The position numbers and the translations under genes are program-made. A DNA stretch of 64,000 bases, from the NCBI RefSeq assembly GCF_019565455.1, contig NZ_CP067377.1:124001-188000 (forward strand), written 5' to 3'. Positions 33,175 through 41,493 of the stretch are shown here, piece by piece; position 1 is the stretch's first letter, and each line of letters starts with the position of its first letter. Under the pieces are notes generated by a model. The model worked only from the letters and a program-made list of their open reading frames with translations. It was not told the DNA's origin and searched no databases. The DNA comes from Flavobacterium oreochromis (GTDB lineage Bacteria; Bacteroidota; Bacteroidia; Flavobacteriales; Flavobacteriaceae).

Positions 33175-34452
33175 ATGGAAGCACCACTAGCAGAAAGAAT
33201 ACGACCTAAATCATTAGAAGAATACATCAGCCAAACCCATTTAGTTGGTAATCAAGGTTCTTTAACAAACCAAATCAAGAGTGGCATAATACCATCACTC
33301 ATTTTATGGGGACCTCCTGGCACAGGAAAAACGACTTTAGCTCAAATAATTGCTCAAAATAGTAATCGCCCTTTTTATGAATTAAGTGCAATCAATTCTG
33401 GAGTAAAAGAAGTACGAGAAGTTATAGACAAAGCCAAACAGAGTGGCGGTCTATTTACCTCTAAAAATCCTATTTTATTTATTGATGAGATTCATCGATT
33501 TAGTAAATCACAACAAGATTCTTTACTTGGAGCGGTAGAAAAAGGATGGGTAACACTAATTGGAGCAACTACAGAAAATCCAAGTTTTGAAGTCATCCCC
33601 GCACTTTTGTCACGTTGTCAGGTATATATTTTAAACGCTTTTAGCAAAGAAGATTTAGAAAATCTACTTAAACGAGCTTTAAAGACAGATACAATATTAG
33701 CAAATAAACATATCATCTTAAAAGAAACAGAGGCTCTCTTAAGACTTTCCGGTGGCGATGGTAGAAAACTCCTTAATACATTTGAATTAATCATCAACTC
33801 ATCTAATGAGTCTCCAATTGAAATCACTAATGAAAAAGTATTACATTTAGTACAAAAAAATACTGTTTTATATGATAAAACAGGTGAACAACATTATGAT
33901 ATAGTTTCTGCTTTTATAAAATCTATAAGAGGAAGTGACCCGAATGGTGCGGTATATTGGCTAGCAAGAATGATTGAAGGAGGTGAAGATGTAAAATTTA
34001 TCGCAAGACGTATGCTAATTTTAGCTAGCGAAGACATTGGAAATGCTAACCCAACAGCTCTAATTATGGCTAACAACACTTTTCAAGCGGTTACTACAAT
34101 TGGATATCCAGAAAGCCGAATTATACTAAGTCAATGTGCAATCTATCTAGCAACTTCAGCTAAAAGTAATGCTAGCTATATAGCTATAGGAAAAGCTCAA
34201 CAAATAGTTAAACAAACAGGAGATTTACCAGTCCCTTTACACTTACGAAATGCACCTACAAAACTTATGAAAGAATTAGGATATGGTGAAGAATATAAAT
34301 ATTCACATGATTACACAAATAATTTTTCAGAACAAGAATATCTTCCTAATGAAATTAGCGAAACAAAGTTTTTTGAACCAGGAGAAAATGCAAGAGAACG
34401 AGAACTGCGTCAATTTCTAAGAAACAGATGGAAGGATAAATATAAATATTAA
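33175..34452 (+). CDS. rarA: replication-associated recombination protein A (RarA/MgsA)
   Basis: A clamp-loader-like AAA+ ATPase acting at stalled replication forks. It has Walker [16 protein letters not shown], Walker [11 protein letters not shown], the sensor region [11 protein letters not shown] with SRCQVY, and the MgsA C-terminal tetramerisation part [20 protein letters not shown]. The frame extends upstream to 33139, but [18 protein letters not shown] at 33175 is the family start. That gives 425 residues, normal length. It stands alone. Confidence 0.96.
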   Translation: MEAPLAERIRPKSLEEYISQTHLVGNQGSLTNQIKSGIIPSLILWGPPGTGKTTLAQIIAQNSNRPFYELSAINSGVKEVREVIDKAKQSGGLFTSKNPILFIDEIHRFSKSQQDSLLGAVEKGWVTLIGATTENPSFEVIPALLSRCQVYILNAFSKEDLENLLKRALKTDTILANKHIILKETEALLRLSGGDGRKLLNTFELIINSSNESPIEITNEKVLHLVQKNTVLYDKTGEQHYDIVSAFIKSIRGSDPNGAVYWLARMIEGGEDVKFIARRMLILASEDIGNANPTALIMANNTFQAVTTIGYPESRIILSQCAIYLATSAKSNASYIAIGKAQQIVKQTGDLPVPLHLRNAPTKLMKELGYGEEYKYSHDYTNNFSEQEYLPNEISETKFFEPGENARERELRQFLRNRWKDKYKY

Positions 34453-34826
34453 AAAAAATTGTTTAAAAAGAAAATTACTTTTATAAGAAGCACCCCCTAC
34501 AAACTCTCTTCTTAGTATTAAATTAACATATTCTTCATATCCTAAAAATCTGTAATCTTGTCATTATGACCAAAGGGAGTCCCTAGAATTCTGTCCGAAT
34601 AAGCGAAGCAAATCACATAATATTCATTATGAGACTCCTCTTCGGTCGGAGTGACAAGGTCGTTCGTTTTTTAGTTTTTGGAGAGTTTCTTTTAGAAAAT
34701 CATTAATCAACTTTTAAAGATTTTATCCTTTACTACACTCTAACAAAAATTAATTAATAATTTTATAAAAAAATAATTTATTCAATAATAGAATAATAAT
34801 GATCAAAGAGGCACAACCTTATTCTA
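34453..34826. other. gene-free stretch with an inverted repeat
   Basis: This 374-base interval between rarA and the papain-like gene has no coding frame. It contains the imperfect inverted repeat listed separately (34560-34655) and a long AT tract at 34735-34800. Confidence 0.6.
34560..34655. repeat. REP-like imperfect inverted repeat (second family)
   Basis: GTCATTATGACCAAAGGGAG with TC at 34560-34581 mirrors GACTCCTCTTCGGTCGGAGT with GAC at about 34633-34655. A degenerate inner copy (CTGTCCGAATAAGCGAAGCA) lies between. The outline resembles extragenic palindromes common in Flavobacteriia, but the sequence differs from the GTCATTGCGAGG family at 56590-58431. Confidence 0.65.
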
Positions 34827-35792
34827 TTAGATTCCTTGAGGCGTATCTTGTTTAAGATTAGGGAACATAATAGCAGCCCAAACAAAAGCTCCTTGCTTAA
34901 TTGCATCATAAGTAACATAAAAATAACCCGATTTTCCCCATGTATTACCCCATGAGTTTTGTACTTTAAACTGTTTCGTTAAATCATCATACCCTACAAT
35001 ACAAACACAATGACCTCCTGTTCGTTTTCCATAAACTTTATCCCAAACAAAGTTGTTTTGTGAGATAGCTTGAAATGAAGCATTATAGTTAAAACAAGCT
35101 GGAATAGGATAATTTTTACTCAAATAATATTTCAAATCATCTACATTAGTAGCTGTTATATTTTTCCACCCACTAATTTTTCGTTCACTTGCATATTGAA
35201 ATTGCTTAAAATTAGGTTGAGTATAACAACTTCCTTCTACATAAGGCATCTGCTGCTGACTACATTCTCCTTTACTCTGCAACAAATTCATAGCATCATC
35301 TGGCATTGAACCACTAGCACAATCAGACAACTTAATTTGATTATAAACAAAAGCAGCACTCCTAATAGCCCCTTTCCAATCTTTATTATGTATAGGATTA
35401 TTAATATATCTGGTTATACTATGTGCTGCATAACCAATACCAAAACTTACACAAGAGCCTTCTGTTCCTTGATCACCAATAGGCATAGCAGGTAAAACAA
35501 AAGAAGATGGAAGTGTTTCAGTTAATGCTTCGCGCATCTGTTGCGAAGAAAGGTCTGGACGTAAATTCCTTACATGCTGCTTATACTCAGCAGGGGTTAA
35601 CGGATCAATAGATTTTAAATAAGACTCAGAAAATTCAGGTACTCCTAATTTCCTAAACTCTTCCTTTTTGCTAGTTCTTCATTTTTTTCATTTCTATCTA
35701 GCTTTTCTGTCTGACAAGATACAAACAAAAATGTTGAAGCTAATACAGAAATAGAGTTAGTAAAAATTTTTAAAAAAAAGGGGGGTTTCCAT
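34827..35792 (-). CDS. papain-family (C1A-like) cysteine peptidase, probable lipoprotein, two frameshifts
   Basis: The catalytic triad is visible: oxyanion Gln and Cys in IGDQGTEGSCVSFGIG, His in RTGGHCVCIVGYDD, and Asn in VQNSWGNTWGKSGYFYVTY. The uninterrupted part is 236 residues from MREALTETLP. Upstream coding continues after adding one base at T run 35665-35669 and reaches a lipoprotein signal (SVLASTFLFVSCQTEKLD). A start at 35792 also requires one C fewer in the run of six. The corrected 321 residues then comprise signal, about 75 residues of propeptide-like sequence and the peptidase. The start is less certain than the peptidase. It is probably an exported nutritional or virulence-type protease. 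Confidence 0.8.
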
Positions 35793-35956
35793 TTTACAAT
35801 ATTTTTAGGTTAAGAATAGCGCAAATTAAAAAACAACTTTTTGTTAATAAAAAACAAAAGATAAACTTATATTAACCATAAATTAAAATTAAAAGCAATC
35901 ATAAATATAAATACGTTAATTTTGTAGAACAATACACTTCAATACCATTCAAAAGC

Positions 35957-36793
35957 ATGAAAGAGATAGTAGAAATATTAATCTTTTCTATTTTAAAAGA
36001 CCCAAAAATTACCAATAGTTTCTTAAATAACACCCGAACTTGGAAAAGAGCACATTATATTTATCTGTCTGAAATTATTGAATTCGAATTAAAAAGAACT
36101 AAATTAATTGACGAGAAAAAAAGATTAGAAATTGGAACTACAATATCTGCTACTACTTTAAAAAGAATTTTTGAAATTAAAAAAGATAAGGTTTATACAG
36201 ACGATATACGTTTTATAAAAACATTAAATAAACTAGCTATATTTTTAGGATTTCAAAACCTAGATGAATTTATCGTAAATAAGACAAAACCTAAGAACAT
36301 AAAAGTAGAAAAGATTAATGAAAAAGAAAATTCAGAAAACCAAGTTTCAGTCATTGAAGAAGATTTATTTAAAATGATTAAACATTTCTGTTATTTAGAG
36401 CTATATAGCATCAAAAAAGTACCAAATTTTAAAATAGAAGATTTTTACTCAATTCTAGACATAGAAAGCCCTTTATTAAAAAGAATTACAAGAAACTTAA
36501 ATGAATTAGTACAACAAGGATATATTTACAACTATGAAAATAATCATTCAAACTATGAAATATTCAATTTTAAATTCATCTCTAAAGATGAGAAATTAAT
36601 AATCATTTCAACTAATGAATATTGGAATTTAACCCTTACCAATCCTAATGGAACAAATACACAAATTGTAAACTTTACTAATGAACAAGTTTATTTTATT
36701 AAGAAAATCAACAATCAATGGAAACTTTGGGATAATTTCAATCCTAATAGCGACAAGATTATTGAGAATATAAAAGAAAAAGCTAAATTATAA
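35957..36793 (+). CDS. unknown protein with an N-terminal regulator-like helical region
   Basis: 278 residues, not recognised as a named family. Residues 60-110 (ISATTLKRIFEI.., TLNKLAIFLGFQNLDEFIVN) follow a pattern seen at the start of many Bacteroidota proteins: S-x-x-T-L-x-R-I/L-x, then TLN-x-LA-x-FLG-x-x-x-x-x-F. That pattern resembles a helix-turn-helix module. Residues 110-190 are lysine-rich. The C-terminal 90 residues look like a small beta domain (IYNYENNHSNYEIFNFKF). There is no signal peptide or membrane segment. A bidirectional terminator follows. Confidence 0.7.
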   Translation: MKEIVEILIFSILKDPKITNSFLNNTRTWKRAHYIYLSEIIEFELKRTKLIDEKKRLEIGTTISATTLKRIFEIKKDKVYTDDIRFIKTLNKLAIFLGFQNLDEFIVNKTKPKNIKVEKINEKENSENQVSVIEEDLFKMIKHFCYLELYSIKKVPNFKIEDFYSILDIESPLLKRITRNLNELVQQGYIYNYENNHSNYEIFNFKFISKDEKLIIISTNEYWNLTLTNPNGTNTQIVNFTNEQVYFIKKINNQWKLWDNFNPNSDKIIENIKEKAKL

Positions 36794-36807
36794 TACTTTG
36801 ACAACGA

Positions 36808-36840
36808 AAAAGCCCCCTATACTAAATTTTAGGGGGCTTT
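36808..36840. terminator. bidirectional terminator
   Basis: AAAAAGCCCCCTA and TAGGGGGCTTT are perfect complements around TACTAAATTT, with A and T runs on both sides. It lies between the convergent genes ending at 36793 and 36843 and can serve both. Confidence 0.9.
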
Positions 36841-36842
36841 AT

Positions 36843-37553
36843 TTAAAACTTGATATCTATTTTCTCTGAGAGTACTTTTTCTCCGTCTATAAATTCAAAA
36901 AAGAAATTTTGTTCTTTTTGAATTACTATACCATTACGATTTTTAAAAACGGTTAAAAAAACCAGAGGATTAGCTGTTTTATATAAAACCAAATTTTCAT
37001 TAGTTATTTTATCTATTACTTTATAATAAAGCTCCGTTTTTTCTGTAATCACTTTAGTCTCTGTAATTACCTCTTTATTCATTTCTTTTAACTTAGCTTG
37101 AATAATTTCTTCATCAAAATCTTTACCCGAAAACTTATAATTAGATTTGCTAAAAGAATTTAAGGCCTGAATTGTAGCTAAATTATAAGCTGTAGCAATA
37201 TCTTTCTCTCTACTTTCACCTAAATCAGTAGTAAATAAAAGATTTCCTCTACAATCTTTAAACTCAAATTTAATTTTGGTAGAAAAAATTGTATTTTCCT
37301 CAATTCCATTTACTAAAAGCTTATTACAATTATAATCTAAAAAATCTTCAGGTAATTTTTCATTAGATAAATATGCTTCAAATCCCTTTTGTTTTAAATA
37401 TACTTTAACAGTAGAATTAATCCTATACTGATTATCTTCATTCTGAAAAGCAAATTTGGAAGGTATTAATACTATCTTATAATCATTTAATGATTGTCCA
37501 AAACTCATTAACGAAATGAAATTCATTAAAACCACGACTAAATTTTTACTCAT
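36843..37553 (-). CDS. hypothetical exported protein
   Basis: 236 residues with a signal peptide (SKNLVVVLMNFISLMSFGQS). The mature part begins LNDYKIVLIPSKFAFQNEDN, a pattern found in small secreted Flavobacteriia proteins of unknown role that pair a Y-lysine-VVP/IP strand with later KIKFEFKDCRGNLLF-type strands. It is mostly predicted beta structure. It lies 1 base after the YjjG-type gene, so the two are probably co-transcribed. No enzymatic motif is seen. Confidence 0.72.
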   Translation of the reverse strand: MSKNLVVVLMNFISLMSFGQSLNDYKIVLIPSKFAFQNEDNQYRINSTVKVYLKQKGFEAYLSNEKLPEDFLDYNCNKLLVNGIEENTIFSTKIKFEFKDCRGNLLFTTDLGESREKDIATAYNLATIQALNSFSKSNYKFSGKDFDEEIIQAKLKEMNKEVITETKVITEKTELYYKVIDKITNENLVLYKTANPLVFLTVFKNRNGIVIQKEQNFFFEFIDGEKVLSEKIDIKF

Positions 37554-37554
37554 T

Positions 37555-38244
37555 TTAAAATTTATTTTTCAATTCAACTAAAAAACTAATTTGTTCTATA
37601 TTTTCTTTAACAGGTTGGCAATTTGGATTATAATAAATAGCTTCAATTCCAAATTTCAAAGCACCTTCAACATCAGCTTGGATACAATCTCCAATCATAA
37701 TACTTTCTTCCTTTTTAGCACCTGCTCTTTCTAATGCGTATTCATAAATTAATTTATTTGGTTTTTTAGCACTTGCTAATTCAGAATTAGTTATAGTATA
37801 AAAAAAGTGATCAATACCTGAATTTTTGATTTTTTTAAATTGTACATCGGCAGCTCCGTTAGTTATTATATGTAAATTATATCTTGGATAAAGGTAGTCA
37901 AGTACCTCAATACATCCTGCTATCAAAGAATTATTAGTAGGCAAATTAACAATATAATCTTCTGATATTTTAGCAATTAAAAAATCTGAAACTTCCATCT
38001 CTAATCGTTCAAAAGTATCTTTTAATCTTCTATAACGTAATTCCTCATGAGTAATTTCATCCATTTGGTACAATTTCCAATATGCCTGATTAATAGGATT
38101 ATAAATCTTAATAAAATCATTAATATTTAATTTTGGAAATACTGGTTCTAAAATTAGTTCAAATGTCTTTTGTGAATTTAAATCAAAATCCCATAGTGTA
38201 TGATCTAAATCAAAGAATATATGTTGTATATGATCATATTTCAT
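37555..38244 (-). CDS. YjjG-family HAD phosphatase (noncanonical pyrimidine nucleotidase)
   Basis: A cytoplasmic HAD hydrolase of 229 residues. Motif I is FFDLDHTLWDFD, motif II LHIITNGAADVQ, motif III lysine in SAKKPNKLIYEYAL, and motif IV MIGDCIQADVEGA. In E. coli YjjG dephosphorylates odd nucleotides (for example 5-fluoro-dUMP), and that house-cleaning role is inferred here from the DHTLWDFD signature and cap size. Confidence 0.9.
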   Translation of the reverse strand: MKYDHIQHIFFDLDHTLWDFDLNSQKTFELILEPVFPKLNINDFIKIYNPINQAYWKLYQMDEITHEELRYRRLKDTFERLEMEVSDFLIAKISEDYIVNLPTNNSLIAGCIEVLDYLYPRYNLHIITNGAADVQFKKIKNSGIDHFFYTITNSELASAKKPNKLIYEYALERAGAKKEESIMIGDCIQADVEGALKFGIEAIYYNPNCQPVKENIEQISFLVELKNKF

Positions 38245-38365
38245 TTTTTATAAGTCTTAATTGCTATTTTTTTCGTTATTATATAACTCTTTTCAACAAA
38301 ACTTTTTCATAAATGAATAAACACGATTAATAAAAATTTCAAATCTATAGAGGCTCCGCTCCTTA

Positions 38366-38845
38366 CTACTCTCCTTTTAAGATTACTACATCAACTAAAT
38401 TGTACATCCAGTTATCCACATCTGTTTCATTAATCTTTAATATTCCTGATATTGTTACATATTGATCTGTACGAAGTTTTTTCTTCCCTTCTTTAAATTT
38501 TAAACCAGCTATTGTCTCTGGTCCTGCTTTTCCGCAAAAAAAACAAGAAGCAAAAACATTTTTACTAATTGCATAATTCACATTATCAATAGGAACTATA
38601 AATCCTGAAATAATTACTTTTTTATTATTTCGAATTTTAATTTCAGGGCTAATTACAGGATAATCAATCATTCCATAATCTTTATGCTGCTTTTTGACAA
38701 ATTTAATATACCCTAATTTTTTCCATGTCAAAGTATCATTTGTAACTGTTATTTTTTGAAACGTTTTCTGAATATTATTATTTGCTTTTTTAAAACTTAC
38801 TAAGGTAAAACTAACCATAGCAATCAATACAATCCATTTACGCAT
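38366..38845 (-). CDS. exported protein of the ABC unit (DUF3299-like)
   Basis: 159 residues with a signal peptide (RKWIVLIAMVSFTLVSF). The core IISGFIVPIDNVNYAISKNV followed by FASCFFCGKAGPETI fits the DUF3299-type layout, in which a CFFCG-like motif could bind metal or form a disulfide. The last part (YVTISGILKINETDVDNWMY) has an OB-like strand pattern. Its start overlaps the end of the FtsX-type permease by 8 bases, so it belongs to that operon. A periplasmic partner role is inferred, and the substrate is unknown. Confidence 0.68.
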   Translation of the reverse strand: MRKWIVLIAMVSFTLVSFKKANNNIQKTFQKITVTNDTLTWKKLGYIKFVKKQHKDYGMIDYPVISPEIKIRNNKKVIISGFIVPIDNVNYAISKNVFASCFFCGKAGPETIAGLKFKEGKKKLRTDQYVTISGILKINETDVDNWMYNLVDVVILKGE

Positions 38846-40037
38846 TTGCTAATGTTTTTGACAAATTCATTTTATATGCTTTCATAGCGGGAATTAAAGC
38901 TGAAATAACACCTAGTAAAAAAGTTATTACTAACAATAAAATTTCTTTTTCCCAAATAAATTCAAATGGGTTAAAACTTATTTTAAAATCCTCTTCTGAA
39001 AGTTTTGAAACTATTTTTAGGGCAAATCTACCAATTATCGTTCCAAAACAAAAACCAACTAAACATAAAAACATACTTTCTAATAAAACTAATAACATTA
39101 ATTGTCTTTTAGTTGCTCCTTGTAAACGTAATAAAGCAAATTCATATTTACGTTCTTTTAAGCGATTATAAAGGGTTATAAAAATACTAAGACCTGAAAT
39201 AATCATAATACCATAAGCTAAATAAGATAATGCTTGAATTCCAACCCCAAATAAGGTAAATAATCTATTAATTTCAATTGCAGGAGAAACTGCTTGCATC
39301 TTAGTATTAGACGCAATTATTCGTGGCCACATCATAATAGCCATTTTATTTCTTAATTTTAATAAAACCGAGGTAATTTCTTTCGATTCTTTTTCAGTAT
39401 GTTCTACTTCATTCACATGATTAGTTTCTTCATGTACTCTCCAAACACTTTCAATAGAACACAAAATTACATTGTCTATAATTTTACCTGTAGACTTTAA
39501 TAATCCAACAACTTTAAAGGGTCTTGTCTGGTGCTTTTCCCCTTCTTTTGCTTCTCCATGTATACTATAAAAAGTATCTCCCTTTTTTAAATTCATTCTT
39601 TTTGCAACAGTAGCTCCTACAATAACTTCAAAATCATTTAATTTTTTTTTACCGTCAATTATTTTAGCATCAAATTTATTCAAATAATCTACAGTAGTTC
39701 CTAAAATTTTATAACCATCATAGTTATCTCCAAAAGCTAATGGAATTGCTTTCTCTACAAAAGGATGACGCATCCATACTTTCGCAGAATCATAATTAAC
39801 ATTACCTGTAGGAGCATCTACCTGGTATACAGAAGATAAAACTAACTGCAAAGGACTTCCTTGAGCTCCTAGAACTAAATCAACATCATCAGCATTAGAT
39901 GAAAATTGATCCTCAAACTGCTTTTGTAATAATATTAAAAGTGTTATTATTCCCACGCTACTAGCAAGAAGTATAATACTCAAAAAGGTATTTAAAGGTT
40001 TAAACCAAATATTTCGCCAAGCTAATTTTGCTATCAT
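38838..40037 (-). CDS. FtsX/MacB-type ABC transporter permease
   Basis: 399 residues. The N-terminal helix after AWRNIWFKPLNTFLSIILLA is followed by a large periplasmic domain (residues 45-265). Three C-terminal membrane helices (ALSYLAYGIMIISGLSIFIT and two later) form the FtsX fold. The RLQGATKRQL cytoplasmic coupling loop is typical. It overlaps the ATPase gene by 4 bases (ATGA-type) and the DUF3299-like gene by 8. Members of this type usually transmit mechanical force rather than form a channel. Confidence 0.9.
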   Translation of the reverse strand: MIAKLAWRNIWFKPLNTFLSIILLASSVGIITLLILLQKQFEDQFSSNADDVDLVLGAQGSPLQLVLSSVYQVDAPTGNVNYDSAKVWMRHPFVEKAIPLAFGDNYDGYKILGTTVDYLNKFDAKIIDGKKKLNDFEVIVGATVAKRMNLKKGDTFYSIHGEAKEGEKHQTRPFKVVGLLKSTGKIIDNVILCSIESVWRVHEETNHVNEVEHTEKESKEITSVLLKLRNKMAIMMWPRIIASNTKMQAVSPAIEINRLFTLFGVGIQALSYLAYGIMIISGLSIFITLYNRLKERKYEFALLRLQGATKRQLMLLVLLESMFLCLVGFCFGTIIGRFALKIVSKLSEEDFKISFNPFEFIWEKEILLLVITFLLGVISALIPAMKAYKMNLSKTLANA

Positions 40038-40663
40038 ATTAATCGGATTTGATTTGGAAAACGATCTTTTAAACGAGCATCATGTGTAACTACTATCATT
40101 GCTGTTTGATATACCTTAGCTATACTTTCTAATAAATCAGCTAATATCATTACATTTTCATCATCTAAACTAGAAGTAGGTTCATCTGCTAAGATTACTT
40201 TGGGCTCATTTATCAAAGCTCTTGCTATAGATACACGCTGTTGTTGTCCTAAACTTAATTGATAAGTCTTTTTATAAAAATGATCCGATAATCCTAAGTG
40301 ATTTAAAATTTCTTTTGCTTTAATCGTTTCCTCCTTTTGTTTTCCAAAATAAGAAGCTATCAAAACATTTTCTAAAACATTTAAGGATTCTATAAAATAA
40401 TTTTTTTGTAAGATAACACCTATATTTTTTCCTCTAAAATGATCTCTTTCACTTTCATTTAAAGATTCTAGAGCACAATTATCAATTAAGATTTCACCTG
40501 ATTCAGGTAACAATAAACCTCCTAATAAATGTAATAAAGTAGTTTTACCAACACCTGAATTCCCTGTGATTAAAAGAACTTGAGATGGGAAACAGCTAAA
40601 ATCAGGAAATTGCAATTTTTTATGATTAGAATAACTATACTTTAATTGTTTGATTTGTATCAT
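40034..40663 (-). CDS. LolD-type ABC transporter ATP-binding protein
   Basis: 209 residues. It has Walker A LLITGNSGVGKTTLLHLLGG, the Q-loop in GVILQKNYFIESLNV, ABC signature YQLSLGQQQRVSIARALI, Walker B KVILADEPTSSLD and the H-loop VVTHD. It starts immediately after radC and overlaps its permease. The short length and LolD/MacB type match a mechanotransmission exporter or lipoprotein-handling unit. Confidence 0.93.
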   Translation of the reverse strand: MIQIKQLKYSYSNHKKLQFPDFSCFPSQVLLITGNSGVGKTTLLHLLGGLLLPESGEILIDNCALESLNESERDHFRGKNIGVILQKNYFIESLNVLENVLIASYFGKQKEETIKAKEILNHLGLSDHFYKKTYQLSLGQQQRVSIARALINEPKVILADEPTSSLDDENVMILADLLESIAKVYQTAMIVVTHDARLKDRFPNQIRLI

Positions 40664-41347
40664 TTATAACAGATTTTCATCAGCAAAGCTAAAATACGCC
40701 TTTTCTGTTATTATCAAATGATCTAAAACTAAAATATCTAAATGTTTCCCTGCTTCTATTATTTTTTTAGTCAACTTTATATCCGCTTCACTAGGATTAA
40801 GTCTTCCCGATGGATGGTTATGTAATAAAATTATCCCTGTAGCAAAATGATCAAATGCTAACTTATAAACTAATCGAGTATCTACAATAGTTCCTGTAAT
40901 TCCTCCTTTACTGATTTGTGTCTTATAAATTAATTTATTCGAATTATTTAAGAATAGCACCCAAAATTCTTCATGAGGTAATTCCCCTATTACGGGCTGC
41001 ATTAACGAATATACTTGCGAACTAGATGTTATTGTTGTAATTTCTTCTATCGCTTCTTCTTTGCGCCTACGTCCTAATTCTAATGCTGCGGCTATAGACA
41101 ATGCTTTTGCTTCTCCAACTCCCTTAAACTCTATGAGCTGTTGAATGGATAATTTACCTAACTGATTTAAATTATTATTTGCAGAAGCTAAAATACGCTG
41201 GCATAACTGTACAGCACTTTCGTTACGAGTCCCTGAACCTATAAGAATAGCTAATAACTCAGAATCTGACAGAGCTATTTTCCCTTTTGTTAAAAATTTT
41301 TCACGTGGTCGATCATCCTCGGCCCATTGATTAATTGGCGTATACAT
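40664..41347 (-). CDS. radC: RadC family protein (JAB/MPN domain)
   Basis: 227 residues. A helix-hairpin-helix region (QLIEFKGVGEAKALSIAAAL) precedes the RadC JAB domain with the metal site ILLHNHPSGRLNPSEAD. The N-terminus PINQWAEDDRPREKFLTKGK is family-typical. Despite its name, a direct DNA-repair function is not established. It abuts the ABC unit (0 bases between), so it may simply head that operon. Confidence 0.94.
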   Translation of the reverse strand: MYTPINQWAEDDRPREKFLTKGKIALSDSELLAILIGSGTRNESAVQLCQRILASANNNLNQLGKLSIQQLIEFKGVGEAKALSIAAALELGRRRKEEAIEEITTITSSSQVYSLMQPVIGELPHEEFWVLFLNNSNKLIYKTQISKGGITGTIVDTRLVYKLAFDHFATGIILLHNHPSGRLNPSEADIKLTKKIIEAGKHLDILVLDHLIITEKAYFSFADENLL

Positions 41348-41414
41348 ATTTATCTGGTTTATAACAGATTACAATTTAATATCTTTTTTTTAAAAAATCA
41401 TCAATTTTTTTATT

Positions 41415-41433
41415 TTTATTTATTCTAAATAAA
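41415..41433. promoter_or_regulatory. candidate iron-regulator operator, copy 1
   Basis: TTTATTTAttcTAAATAAA is a perfect 8-bp inverted repeat with a 3-base centre, 60 bases before the siderophore receptor start. It is nearly identical to the sites at 41474-41492 and 45958-45976. The size and symmetry fit a Fur-type box. Confidence 0.6.
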
Positions 41434-41473
41434 CTTGTTTTTTATTTTTTTTATAGATTACTTTGTTTTTATT

Positions 41474-41492
41474 TTTAATTAATCTAAATAAA
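41474..41492. promoter_or_regulatory. candidate iron-regulator operator, copy 2
   Basis: TTTAATTAatcTAAATAAA has one arm mismatch relative to the perfect palindrome. It ends one base before the receptor ATG, so a bound repressor would cover the translation start region. Confidence 0.6.
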
Positions 41493-41493
41493 T

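Noticed and set aside
41348..41493. Riboswitch upstream of the siderophore receptor
   Set aside because: The region is poly-T/AT-rich with no conserved aptamer-like pairing. The repeated palindrome is a better explanation for regulation.
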